A DNA stretch of 64,000 bases from Lagopus muta (Eukaryota > Chordata > Aves > Galliformes > Phasianidae). Location: NCBI RefSeq assembly GCF_023343835.1, contig NC_064437.1, forward strand, positions 21,489,001 through 21,553,000. Reading direction: 5' to 3'. Shown piece by piece: positions 21,601 to 36,200 of this stretch (its first letter is position 1; every line of letters starts with the position of its first letter). Under the pieces are notes generated by a model, which searched no databases, was not told the DNA's origin, and saw only the letters and a program-made list of their open reading frames with translations. Made by a program: the position numbers and the translations under genes.

Positions 21601-23855
21601 TTGAAAGCATACATTTCTACTCAATTCTACGAGACAAGGATCTAATAATAATCAAACTTCCTGTTCAGCAACTGGGACTGAAAATTTTATTGCAGAACGT
21701 TTATTTTATGAACAGCTCAAACATTTTTCTCTATTCTTCTCTATGTCTGCCACTTATCAGCAGAAGTGGAAACTCACAAGCAAGAACAGAGAAAAAAAAC
21801 CAGCACAATGCACCAAAATTTTTCAGTTTAAAGACTCACTTGGCACGTTGTGCACGAGTCACTATCTTGCACCTCATTTGTCCCATATTTCTATTTCCTA
21901 TCCAATTCTGAAGACACTTTCTTCTATCTCTTAATGAACTTCTGCTCGTAAGAGATTATCTGTATTGGTAATGTTTTAACCATTGGCCTACAGATTCCTC
22001 AGCATATGAAGCACAAATACAGGCTAAGTGGAGAACAGATTGAGAGCAGCCCTGAAGAGAAGTATTGGAGGTGCTGGTTAATGAAAAACTTGGCAACATG
22101 CGCGTAAAGTCCAGACAGCCAACAGTATTCTGGGCTGCATCAAAAGAAGCGTGGCCAGCAAGGCAAGGGAGGTGATTGTCCTGCTTTACTCTGTTACTGC
22201 ATTCAGCCCACTGCATTCAGCTCTGAGGCCCCCAGCACAAAAAGGACATGAACATGTTGGAGCAGGTCCAGAGGAGGCCACAAGGATAATCAGAGGGCTG
22301 CAGCATCTCCTGTGAAGACAGGCTGAAGGAATTGGGCTTGTTCAGCCTGGAGGAGGCTCCGAGGAATTCTCAGTATGGCCTTCCAATTCTTAGAGGAGGA
22401 GCTGGGGAAGGGCTCTTTATCAGAGAATGGAGAGATAATGAAAGTTCGGTAGTGGCTTTAAAATAAAAGAGGGGAAATTTCGATCAGATATTAGAAACAA
22501 ATTCTTTACAATAGAGGTGATGAGATACTGTACAGTTTGCTCAGAGAATCGGTGGGTGCCAATTAATCGAGTAACCTTCGAGTAATGCTGAAGGCCAGGC
22601 TGGATTTGGCTTTGGGGAACCTGACTTAGTGGGTGATATCTCTGCCCACGGCAGGGAGTTAAAATTCGATGATTCTTAAGATCCCTTCCAACAAAAACAT
22701 TCTGTGATTCCTAAGGACAGACATACAGAGTTATGTCATATTGCTTATGCTTTTATTTCAAGAAGAAGACACAAAAAATAGAAGAAAAAAACAAGAGTAA
22801 AGACAGCAAAAAAGAAAGTGCTACCACTCCATCCAAAATTCTCAATTGATTCATCAGGACGCAATTCAAAAGCTCCTGCTCAACAGACACTCCACACTGA
22901 TGTACACTACACAAATAAACACACAGCTCTTGAGGAATTGCCTGAAAATGTTATGTGCCATCTCAGATACATCTGTCTGAATAAAAAAGCCTACAGCTTA
23001 ACAGTTTAACTCCATTTTTTTTCAACCAACTTACATTCCATTGCTTATCTGTACAATTACCTGTTTGTGACAGTCCTAACAAAAACAACAGCATCTTTTC
23101 GCTAATGATGACTGCAAGTACACAACACAGAAGTTCATTATAAAATAAAGAGAAAAACAAATACTACTGACCAACGCAGTATGGTGGTGACTGCCATTTC
23201 CCATTTATACATGTTATTTCACTTGCACCGATGAGATGGAAACCCTCCAGACATGAAAAAGCTATTTTACTCCCATTCTTGTAATTTCTTCCTATCGGTA
23301 TCTTCTTAGCATTAGGCAGCTGTGGTGGAGGTGGGCATGTATTCTCATCTAAAGATATGCATTCATTTCATAACAGAACAGAAGATGAAGCGTAACAGTT
23401 CGTCATAGATTGCAGTAGTAACCAACAGCTAAGAAAACAATAGCAGTAGATACCTCTTCAGTAGCTGTCTCAAGTTTTAATTAGTACCATGATCATTTTG
23501 CTCTGCTTGAAAAACACTAGAGCTGCTCTCAGATGCTTACAATGCTTTCAACATGTTTTCACAGAAAGCGTGCTCAGAAAAATATACACCATGGGTGTTT
23601 TTCTATCTCAAAATTGCCTTCCTATCATAAACCGGTAACCTCTCTTTTCCATTTCACTGGGGGAGGAGTGGGAAAGGGGAAGGAAAAAAGAAAACTCAGC
23701 AATATAAGATCTTTGAACTTTTCTCACATCAAAAGTGACAGTGACGATGATTCCACTGTCAGAGTAGATACTATTAAGTCTGCTTCACTAAATAGAGTTT
23801 CTAAATTTAATTTGCTGTTCAAAGGATTTCCTTAATTAGTTCACATGACTATGTA

Positions 23856-23937
<82 letters not shown>

Positions 23938-26900
23938 CACAAGAATGTAAACATTTCTGTTACTGATCATGGCACAGAGATGCTAAGAATCTTCAATAAC
24001 GAGCATTTACCGTGCCTACAAAAAAGAAGAAATTGTATGCAAATCTAAAATCATACCTGTACACTGAATCTCTGGAGACCATTTTCCGGACACACAAGTT
24101 GCCTGTTTAAATTGTCTGTCAGCTGGCTTACATTTATATGTTAAATGCAGCCCAGTCTCCTTTGTTTTCCTGGGAGAACCAATGCGTACAACCACAATAT
24201 CCTCTGGACGTACACACTGATGAGATGGGGCTGAAGAAAATCAACATAAGCAGTTAAAGAACAGATTTGGTTCAGATAATATGTATGTACGCATTCATAA
24301 TGAATAAGTCACCATTTTCCTAATACTTATCCATATGAAAATGGTTTTTTTGTGTGTGTGTGTGTTTTTGTTTTTTTTGTTTCACTATTGTGGTTTGAAG
24401 TAACTCTTAAGATTCCTTCAGAGGTGGAGCACCTCTTCTATGAAGAAAGGTTGAGGGAACTGGCTTGTTTAGCTTGGAGAAGATAAGGCTCTCGGGAGCA
24501 GTGTGTGAAAGCTGAGCAGATTGTGTTTTGTGCCAAATACAGTCCTCAAAATAATTGTAAATAAAGTACAATCTATCCAAATCATCAATGAATAAAAAAA
24601 TCACTTCTAAAGAAAGGGAGAACTAATACTATAATATCATAAACGAATATGATGCCTAATAGTATAATGCTACTAATACTAATAATACATAATAATACTA
24701 TAGCACTAATAATATCATATTGATCTTTGTTAAAGTCCCAGAGTAATTTAAGCAGCCAAGACACTTTCTTATACAGTATCACTTTTTCTCACTTTTTTTT
24801 TTTTTTTTTTTTTTTTAATAAACAAAATCACTGGCTCCAATGCATCTTTTCCTCTTACGGTATAAAGTTTGTTTTAGACAGCTTGCTTTTAAAAGTTTAT
24901 ACGCTGTGAAAGTGCATGAGAAAAAAAGAGAGAAAACCACTGACCAGAAATGGACTAATCTACATAAAAATGACAAGGATAAGGTAAAACCAGCGCACTG
25001 AGGCTATTAATATTATTTCTAATTTCCAGAGACATAAATCTTCATTTAATTAACGCAACATGCACATGACTTTTTTACTGGTATGTCTGAAGTTTCTGAA
25101 GGGTCCTTATTGCTGGGAAACACAGGCGAATGAGTACAAAACTACTGCTGTAGGGTGAAAGACATGTGGAGCAGCCATATTGGATTTTAACCACTGTGTA
25201 ACCATCCATTCCCTTCCCCAAAACTACTCAGTGTTTACAAATTTGTAGCTCCATAGTCTTTCCAGGATGAAGGATGTGTTATGTTAACTTTTAAAAGAGG
25301 AGGAAATGAAAAAATCCTTTTGTTGAGATGTGAGAAACTATAGTACCTCAAGTTACCTATTGATTCTCAAAGTCCTTGAAACCATGACTATAACAATGTT
25401 AAACTCATAACTAAAATATTACGGAAATACGAAAGAAGATTACCATTACAAAGAGGTGAAGGCTTCCATTCCCCATTAAGACATTTTGTTCTCATTCTGC
25501 TAGCATTCCCAGAGCCTTGCTTACATCCATAGGTTACTTCATCGCCATGAGAAAACTGGATTCGATCTTGCTGGTGAAGAACAACATTCAAGAAAGAAGA
25601 AGGTGATCCACATGGCATTTTGTCTTCTGTTGAAAAGAACAGAAATATTCCACAAAGTATTGATGTCACATATGAGTGTCCAAAAGAACTTAGATAAAAT
25701 AGTTCATTTTGCATTTGGTGAGTAAAACCTGCTCCCATTAATTAAACGTCTTGAATAACCTTCTACACAGCTGGAGTACATCTTTAATTTAGTCAGTTGA
25801 CTAAATTTCTTTCCTTTCCATCACTGAGATAACTCCAGGATGTACTCAATGAGTCATTTCGGCTAAGGTTAATTTCCCAAACAGTTTTACAAAGGTACAT
25901 GAACCCTAAAGTGTAAGAAAACCTTCAGTTAATCCAACTCATCTGGATCCTTTATTCTGGTCAATCAAAAATTACATTCAATCATATACCTACACATTCG
26001 TAATGTACAATTTCAATTAGCATTACTACAAGAACTGTCTAATATCACTTAGAATTGATTAGAGGGGCTGCAGAGTTGTCTCCTCTCTGTGATGATTGTA
26101 GTTTGTGCTGCGGGCTGCCATCATTGCTGTGCTAGGGACAGTGAAGGTTGGTGGCTTGCAGAGATGAGTGCAGCGTATGAGTAGTCCTTGTGAGGAAGGA
26201 AAAGGGTGATGTAAATAGAATAGATGCATAAAACTGTCTTCCACCGGAGGAAAGGGAAGACCCAGGGCAAACTTAGAAACTGGACTTGAAAAGTTCTGCA
26301 CTCAAGCTTGGATCACACACTTCTCAGCTTGTGCACAAAACCTGTTCTGTGCGGATCAAGTATTGAAAAAATGTGAGCAGTCATACAGTTTTTAAACATA
26401 AGTGTTGCTTTTGGAAGATGTGTCAGAATCCAGAAGCCAGAGATTACCAGATTTCCCAAGGTAGTTGCAAGACTTTCGAGACCTCTGTAATACTGAAGAA
26501 GTTTGCTAATGGATTCTAGCTCCGTTTCTAAGGAAAGATATCCATGTGATGGCACATTCCTCTCTGCCTCTTTCCAGATCTTCACCACAGTTAGCTTCAG
26601 AATCTCCTGAACAGTTCAATAAAATAAATACTTGTGGAAGCGATTATGTTCTCACAAGCTCTGTGAAAAACAGGGGCAGCTGTATCACGGGAATCCTTCA
26701 CTGAAGGAGTTTCCACAACAGCTATACAAGGTTTTTCTTGTTTTTACTGTAGAAGCAATTTTTTTTTTTCCTAGTGAACAGATGGCTATAGTTAATTCAC
26801 ATTTGATTATCTTTGTATTGCATCACCATAGTTTTATATACATAGTAGAAGGTAGATTACCAATGCAAGAAGGAGGAGGTGACCACTGCCCATCCAAACA

Positions 26901-29900
26901 TTCTATTTCCTTTGATCCAACCAATTTGAATTGAGTGTCACATTCATATTCCATTCTGTTCCCATGTGGATACCATTCCAGAAAGCTGCCAGTAACATTT
27001 CCATTGGTGATTTCAGGTGGAGGTCCACAGCCTCTGGGATTCTCTGAAATCAAGAGAACAAAAATATACACTACAGTCAGGACCATTAGCACACTTACAT
27101 ATTAAGTGCAACAACAACAGCAACTAATTTATTGCTTAAAATTAAAAAAGAGATATAGAAAAGGTTGAACAGGTCATTATTTTATGCCTGTGTCTGTTTA
27201 GATACATGCTGGGGTGGAGCTCACAGAGATGAGTTACGCTTCTCTCTTACTTCTGTGCACAATCAGTTTCCAGCTATGATAAAATAAGTGGTTCATGAAA
27301 TCAATCCATTTTTAATGGAAGAAAAGCATCACATGGGCATCGACTCCACTTACCTGTGTTACACTATTCTCATGGAATAAAAAAGCAAATATTCTACAAG
27401 TAACAGTGACACGCTATTCATCCATGCAGTGCTGAGCACTGTATATTAAAGGAATTCACATCTGATGGAGTGAATGCTTGCCAAAAGAGCTTAATATGTT
27501 TTGAGCTAAAGAGTCAACTACATAAAGAAACACTTGTTTTCAAATGCAAAAATTTGAGTGAAAAGAAGAGTGAGGGCATGAAAGGCAACAACATAAATGA
27601 CTGAGTAAGCAGGAAGGAAGAGGGATGAGAAATTTGAAATGCCCTTGTCATTTTGATCTTTCTCATGGAAGGCATGGTCTAAAAAAATTATTTTCGGATT
27701 CCACCAAGTTGTGCTTTGTCATCAGCATGGTGAGAAGAGTAGGGGCATATATCTTCCCTTCTGCAGGAAACTGTTAATCCTACAGGATGAAATTGAGGAA
27801 ATTTGTAACAAAAAACTTTCACCAAATTTCTTTCCCTTGGGTTCAGCTGTGTGTCATCTCCAAAATCATTTTTTCCCCTTTAAATGTCACATGATCAGAG
27901 AAAACAGCATAGAAAAAAAGTCTTTGATGATCAATGCTAGGCAGTGGCAAAAGTTATTTAGGGTGCAGGAAGAGATGGTTGTACTCAAATAATTTCTGGC
28001 AGTCATATCGCACCCTATTTATGCCTTTTTTGATAAGCAGTATTTTACACTTAATAATCTGAGTGAAGTTTTGTGCAAACCATTTAAGTGAAGCTAAGAG
28101 GATAAAGACAACAAGAAAAACATGTGGCCTGGTTATCAGAATCAGACAGATGTTCTAGATACATTCCATGTTTTGACATGCTGAATAGCGAACACTGAAA
28201 ATTCAACTGTTTGGTTTCTTCCACATAAAACAGCAGAACACTAACAAACGATCTGAGGAAAACCAGTGCTCGCCTTTTTAGAGATAACAATGCAATAATT
28301 GTTCCTGGGTGTGAGACTGACTTAAAGAACGTGCCCACAAAAGTCTTCAGGACCGAAGTATTCGCATACGTATCCTACCACAATAAAGTCAACAGAGGAA
28401 TTACCTTTACATGTTGGCGGTGATGGGAACCATCCAAAGTAATAGCACTGAGCAGAAGCAGGGCCCACTCTTACATAATTACGTACACAGCTGAATTTCA
28501 CAACATCTCCATTGTAGTATCTGCTCTTTGCAGGATCAACATCTCTATTGGACATTACTGGCAGTTCACATTCTATTGCTGTGAAGAAAGAATATTCCAT
28601 GGTATATTGCAAAACCTACAAAAAATATATGAGCTACTACTAATGGAAAAGTGGGAAACAAACTAAATATACAGAAACATACAGAAATATACAAAATATA
28701 CAGATCTGACAAAACAAGCATGGAGACAATGACGAAACTTGCCTCCCAGTTACATTAATTGATTGGATATCAAGAAAATACAGGCGCCGCTTTTGGGACA
28801 ATCTATCTAGATTTTGCAGCTGATAAGACCCTGAACTAGGGGGACTCCAGATAAGGAGCAGTGTGGAGATCAGCACAGCTATGCAAGTCCACAAAGGGTC
28901 ACGCAGAGAGTTCCCAACAAGTGGAATAAACAGAAAAAGGCATTGAAGTGTCAAGTAAACTGTGCAGGTCAGTATGCTCATCTAGTTGAGCCCTGAACCT
29001 GACCACCACAGTCCACCCTGTCATCTTTTATCTTCTCATTACATCTTTTCTTGTCTATCTTGCTGCATACTCTTACTTTCAACTCCATGTGTTTGCATGC
29101 AGCAAGGTCTGGGTGCAGGCTACTGGTGAGACCTGTATATGTGTCAGTGAAAAAATGTTGACAGCTCCTTAAATCAGACCAAGGGTGTAGGCACTCCTGG
29201 ATTCAGGTGCCAGATATCTCAGCCAGTGGGAGTCTTTAAATTCCAGCTACTGTGGCATCCCAAAAACCAGCCACTAGAGAAACACTGGTGTGAGGGAGGC
29301 GAGCGAACGCATGCATGCTTGAGAACCCAGAGTGCTGCATTTGTTTGTGCCTTTGCTGGTAAACTTCTGTCTCTTTCATCTGGCAAGGAGGAAGAAAGAG
29401 GACATAGCTGGTCTATGTTTATGTTTTACTTGAGTCCTGTATGTAAGCACTGTAGAAGGCAGCCTCCTGTCTGTGGCATCCTGTGTGGCTGTGTCAGAGC
29501 CCAGTGTCTGTGAGCCTTTGGGGTTTGTGCTCAGCTTCATTAGTAGTTGAACCCACTAAGATGGAAGTGACACCTGCAGCCCTTGGGTCTGGGCAGAGGC
29601 CCCCTCCCCCTGGGACTCTGGGCTGCACTACAGCAGCCAGGCAGGAGAGGCGGGAGGAGGCAGCCACACTTTTATCATCACTTAACACTAATTAGAACAA
29701 AAGCACAGGAATGAATAAAGCTTCACAGTGTGCACAGTTACAATGGTTAGTGAGTACAAATGTATTTACCGACACATTGCAGTGCTGGCTTCCATTCACC
29801 ATTTACATCACACCTGGTAGTACCAGTTGGCATGTTATCTGCAGTCTGATATTGCTCATGACACGCATACTCAATTATATCTCCAGGCAGGTATATACTT

Positions 29901-30234
29901 TTCCTTGCATAGTCAGTCAAAACGTGAGTTTGTGGTGTTTTACAGGATTCTGTAAAATGAAACAAAGTTAGTGCATTTGGTGATCCTGAAATTTGCTCTT
30001 TTGAGCCACCATTTCTATACCGCAGTGGGTGCTGGTTCTACAGAATGACCGGGGATATTTAAAACAATAAAAGTTCTGCAATGTCAGCACATAAATGTAG
30101 AATATCATGGGTAGTGTAATCACATAATATTTATTGTATTCATCTTCTTTTCCTTCTACTATTTCTTCTTATTTTAATGATGTAAAATCAAATAGTTTTA
30201 CTTATTTTGCCCATGAACATTTGTGAGGGCATAA

Positions 30235-30281
<47 letters not shown>

Positions 30282-33200
30282 AATTCTGGGTAAACATAGT
30301 CTGAAACTAAAATATAAGGCAAAATATTAGCTAAAGTTGGTCAACATGGCAACATGGTAACACTGGAAGATCAATTATCTTCTTTTTTATCCTATACTCC
30401 TGTTCAGGAGAGGATAGGGCTTCTAAGAGAAAGTCAACAAGAACGAAACTATTTTCATAAGAAACTACTCCAGTCCTTTTTAAAAATGTAGTTTCTAGCC
30501 TCGGAGTAGAAAGTACAGCCTAACCTTTTTTTTTTTTTTTAATGCACAATGATAATATCTCTTCAAATAATGAAACATGTTTCTCACTAGTCTGCTGACT
30601 TGTTCTGGGTATGATCGCTTGGCTGATAGGCATTTCTTCATAAATTGTCCCTGACAAGTGTGAAAGGTGTTCATCTTCTTGTCAACAAGATGAAAGAACT
30701 GGGATTAAGTTTGTGTGCATGCACCTAAAATCACTGGAAAGGTCAGTGAAACATACTTTATGCCACTGAGGGTCCAAAAAGGTAGCTCACCTAGAAGACA
30801 GGAGATACTTTTTCCTGCTTACTCACTTTTGCTTTCTGTCTTTATTTCTTGGAGCCTCAGAAAAGTTCCTCTCTGGAGGCTCAGTCCTCTTTTTGACTCT
30901 CCTTCCATTCAGTAAGAAAACTATACCAGTATGGATGAAGAAAATCAGAGTGCGGAGGAAATCTCATTTTTACCAGCGGCAGCAGCAGGGAACTCTGAAG
31001 CCTGAGTGCTACTCACGGATGCACTTTGGAGGCGGAGACCAGCCACTCTTTTGACATTGTATCTCTCCTGTTTCTTGTCTTTCTGGAGTTACAAAGCCAC
31101 TGTAACAGCTATAGGTGACTGTTTCCCCTATATCAAATGTTGCCTTTCTCTTCATGAAATAGCCGTTGGTCAGATCAACCCACTGGCACATTTCTGAAAG
31201 AGAAAGACAGAATTCCTTCTCGTTGCTAAATGGCATACATGTAATATCTAGAATAAGGAGGACAAATGAAGACAGCAGTAGGATTTAGAACATTTTTAAG
31301 AACATGATTATTTCTGCCTCTGCATTAAGGTCCCTTTCTGGGATCCAACCAAAGCATGTAAAGTCAGAATTCAGTATTACCAACTGGTGCAAGGCTGGGC
31401 AGGGATTTAATTTGCAACTGTTCTTCAAGATTCCAAGACTATACGGCTGCATTTGGTTTTCAGCAGAAACAAAATTCTTAGGCATGCATTTTGCATGCAT
31501 CAGGAGGACGTTATGCCCCTATTGCAAGTGGGACACTCCAGAGATCATCATCATGTGCAACTAAGATCTTAGTTCTACTAAGAGAAATCCCTCAGAGTGC
31601 ACATACTGCAGGACTAAGCAAACTCATATCAAAGGATTCCATCTTGCACAACAAACCACCACTGCAGATGGACTCGGTGTTGTGCCTGATTTCACATCAC
31701 TTGGAATACCTTGTTTCAGCCAATCTAACTGGGTGGAAATCCATCCTCTTGTTTAGAAGTTATGGCCTTGTATCTGGGAGAAAACTTCTGTAGTATACTG
31801 AATTGTGCACTAATAAATCATTCTGCAAAGAGTTCCTTCATTTCAAGAAATGAACACAATAAGAAATGGCAACAGTGGCACATTAGAGTCAAGTAAATAA
31901 AGATAAAGATAAGGTGTACAAAGCCTTTGAGAAATGCTACAAGATGAATTTGAGTGTTGGGAGCAGAGTTAATGATACTTCAGTGTAACCATTTCAAAAG
32001 TTTAAGTTCCATTGATAATTTGTTGATGCTTATTGCAGTAATGTCCACTACTGGCTAACAATAGGAATCGTAGTTTTATTTTGCTTCCTCACTGCTATGC
32101 CAAAATATTAGCGAGTGGCTGTTGAGAACCTTCTATCACAGGTATCTCTTTCATGCTGGAATTGTTTTCTAAAAAAATGCTCTGACAGTCTGAGAGATGG
32201 AATTCATGCGCATAAAATCATTATCTAAGGAATTCATAATTCTGATCAGGCATTCTAGCAATTTCAGGCTTGGCTCAAGTCAGGTTCAAAAGCTGGAAAC
32301 AGTTCTAGAAGAGGTAACTTTCCCGTTCCTCCCTCCTTCCAATATGATACCAACTGGATAGCAAACAAGAGATACAGGGATCAAGTGGCACAGCTAGAGA
32401 CTGAAAAGAGACAAGAAATTACAGATAGGCTGTACAGAGGCACCTAGACTTAGAGTTTCACTGATTAGTGGTGAGGAATTAAAATGGGTAATGTAATCAT
32501 AGATTTATTGGTTTCAGTTAGAAACTGTGACAAAAAGTAAGCACGCTCACCTTTACGGATACATCTTGGAGTAGGTGACCAGCCATTCTTTGTGCACATA
32601 ATTTCACCATCTTCATTGTCAGTACGATAATTTGTATTGCAGAAATATCGAGCTCTTTCACCTTCTTTGTAATAACTTCTCCAATTATTTTGGATAACAC
32701 CATTTTCCACACGCTTGACATCACATATCTCTAAAGAAGAAAAGTAAGTACATTTAACCACATTAATAAAAACAGCCAAAACTGCAGTAAAACAATTCCT
32801 AGGAAGAGATTTACCAAAAAAGCCTCCTTCTACCCTTGTGTCTATCCCCAAAAGAACATCAGTTTTCAAATCTGAATCAAAGCATGTTTCTTTTCACTGC
32901 CCTGTAATCACTGTATCACAAAAACAGGAGCTTCATAAAGCACTAAGAATTGGCCTAGTAAACTAAAGTCCTTACTGTAGTTAATAAGCAAGGCTGGCTA
33001 ACTTCACTGCCTCTAGTGTCATGTACAACAACTCTGGTATACTCTGCTAAGTCTCTCAAATTTTGATGTCTGTGCTGAGACATTAGGCATTTGATCCCAG
33101 GCAATTTTACTATCCCTGTGCAAGTGCATCAGCCTCTCAAACCGGCTCTAGAGAATTTATTAACAGCTAAGCATGCTGTCCCTACAGCATCCTGTATCCC

Positions 33201-36200
33201 AAGAGCTTAGACAGATGGAATGAATGTTGTGGCAGTGTTACTGGAGTAACTGGTTGTTTCCACTGGGCACAACTCTGCTCATTCCCTGCATTGATTTCCT
33301 GTCCACTGAGGACAAGAGAACAAAATTCAACCTTTAGTTGATCCTTCAGGTGCTATTGGTAGGTAGGAACTGCACTGAGACTGAAGATATGCGTTGTGAG
33401 AGTTATGGGTTATGGGTGAGTCCTCAGCTCACTGGTTTAAATTTGTTTTCCATAGTTGAATGATAATTCAGTGCATCTTGATCTCTTATTTGCAGACATT
33501 CTTACTCTCAGCTTATTTCAAAAGTGTTCCACCTTTCCCCAAAGGTTATCCCAAAGGACAAGGCAGTGGATTCCAGATAATAACTTCTAGACACTGCACC
33601 CAAGCCACTGAAGGAATAATACATTTACATGGAAAAGAATGTATCTGTATGTGTCACTGTGTGTACAAAAGAAAGCAGATGCATGCGTGTGACCTGGACT
33701 CTAGAGAGGAAAAGCATATCCTAATTCTTACTCTCCTTAATTTTTCTAAATCTCAGGGATAGCTGCAGGTGTAAAGAATGACCCAAATCCAAATGTTTAA
33801 TTTCAAACTTATTCACTTTGTAGTGTCACTTTATCCGGTGATTTTTTAAGCCAAGAAGATGGGAAAACAGTCTGAGTGCAGTTCCAGGGATCAGCTAAAG
33901 CAGTTACAATTTAATAAGCTGCTAAGCTGTACAGTACAATTCCTCCTGCACAGACCATTAATAACCAAAATAGAATTAACGTTATAAATGTACTTACTGA
34001 GGCATTGTGGCTCTGGCTTCCAGCCCCCTTGAGAACAGACAATCTGAACCCAGTATTGTTCAGTTGGGGTGAAGTAGCCTTCACGACAGTGGTAGTAAAT
34101 AGTCTGCCCAATCCTCATTGGAAAGTAATTCTGTTGCCAACTTCTACTCAATATGATATTATCTACAGCTGGGTAGTCACATGGTTTCTCTTTAAAAAGA
34201 ATTTAATTGCAACAATATCAACATATGCATGTCAAAAAACGTGGCATACAAAGTTCTAAATATTAGTCCAGATATGACTCCATGGAATGCTTCCTGTAAC
34301 TAACAGAACAGGGACTACATACACTGGTAGATTCCATGGAGTACAGGAACAACTGCACAGTGCTTCTGAATTCTTTCTCAGTGTCGATAGCTATGCAGAT
34401 AGTTTCCTCCTGAAATGCCCTGGCCTAAAGCACAAATGCTGGAGGAAGAGGGGTCATCCTGTGAACAGACCACTCAACAGTGAATGAGGTGGTCTGAGAA
34501 AAATAACTCAGTTTCAGAACGCAAATAGAGAAATGATTAATCTCTATAAGACCAGTGTACTTTTCTTGAATAGATCTTATCCAAATGTTCATATATATGA
34601 CTGACTTCACCAGAGATTCTCTCTCCTCCTTCTGTTTTCTACACTTTTAAAAAATATATTATTTTTAATGACAAAAGATCAAAGATTAACAAATTATGAA
34701 ATTGCTGAGTTTTGCTTTTATACTGCTCATATTGGGCAAAAATATAATTGTAGTTATGAGAAAGTGAAGCAAAAAAAAAAAAAAAAAAAAAAAAAAGCTC
34801 AACCTCATAATCAATTGAGAATATTTTGTTTCACTGTTTGACAGATTGTAATGAAGTTCTTTACATACTAACACACAACTGCAAGTAAATAACTAAAACT
34901 ACGGTAACCATGGTTAAACATACCTTGCAATCTGTACTTTGGTTTAGATACTTTAACACTCATTGCATCTTGGTAACTTGGCTGGCCCACTAATCTGCAG
35001 GTGTACCACAAATCTTCCTGTCTGGGAACCCACTATTGCAAATTAACACAGTTTCACAGATACAGTGACAAATAATACTCATGCTCATAAACACAGTGTG
35101 AATTTAGATTATACCAATATTTTTTAAGTGCTTCTTCCACATCATCACATTAAGCTTCATAACACTAAGAAACACAACAAAGAGGCATTTTTATTTCCTA
35201 TGTTTCTTAAGATTTTTCTCGAGTTCTTTCTTCATTGAGATATTTCCAAAATAACAATTCTGTGTGTTGTGTCTTCGTTCATGAGAGCTACTTACCAACA
35301 CAACCTGGAGCAGGTACCCAGCCACTGCTGGTGCATTTTGCCATGCTTTTGGCAGTCAATGTGCTAAAATGATATCCAGAATCACAGTCTATTGTGATTG
35401 TAGCTCCTTCTATGTACCTGTCTTTTTGAGGTCTAAAGTTTCCATTGCGAAATGTTGGAGGAAAGCATACAACTTCTACATGGAAAGAGAAAAATAGGTG
35501 CCAATTGAAAGAATGCCTTTATGTAGTTCTTATTTACATGGTACATTGACTAAAACTGCATACATTAACAGTCAAATACAGATTTCTTAGGGCAAAGATA
35601 AGGTTACACTTCTCTCCTACTCTTAGAAACGCACAGCTCTGTAAGAACAGACTACCACAGAATGACCTTTGAGAGATCTTATATTTGAATGTAGTCCACT
35701 ATGTCAGTTCGTAACTATAGGAAATGAATATTAATTAGTATAATTACAAATCTTGAAACAGAAATTTCAAGGACCAAATGAGCAATAGGGCTGACTACTT
35801 TTTACTTCTAAAGAAGTCCTTCTGGAAGAGATCCCAGGAAGGTGGGCAGTACATAATATCCTATAACACTGCCCTACTGCCAATGTATTTTTTCAGTTTA
35901 AAGCATCCTTTGTCAACTTCTTGAACATGATTCAAGCACTAAAGATTTTCCCCAATTTTATATCAAGTTAATTTAGCTAGGACATGGTTACAAGTTCCTA
36001 TTTGTGGAATTTAGAGTTCTAATTGAATTCTTTAAGTGCTGTAAATGATACTAAACTGAACTTTCACTAGTTAACATGTTAACGTTAAACCCCATAAACA
36101 GATTTCACTGAAAATGTCTTCATGTGAAGAAAGAGGACTTCAATAATCATTATCATTACTCTGAGAAGCTGATTTCAAATTTTCCCATGCTGTTAAAAAT

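Noticed and set aside
25627-26860. An additional CCP exon between CCP11 and CCP12
   Set aside because: Considered because CCP12 is weakly similar to human CCP12, but no further CCP pattern was seen and the count already matches human through CCP19.
31194-32550. FHL-1-like alternative terminal exon after CFH CCP7
   Set aside because: No short in-phase exon with a convincing acceptor and stop was found by eye; reading through the CCP7 donor gives only an intron-derived tail.
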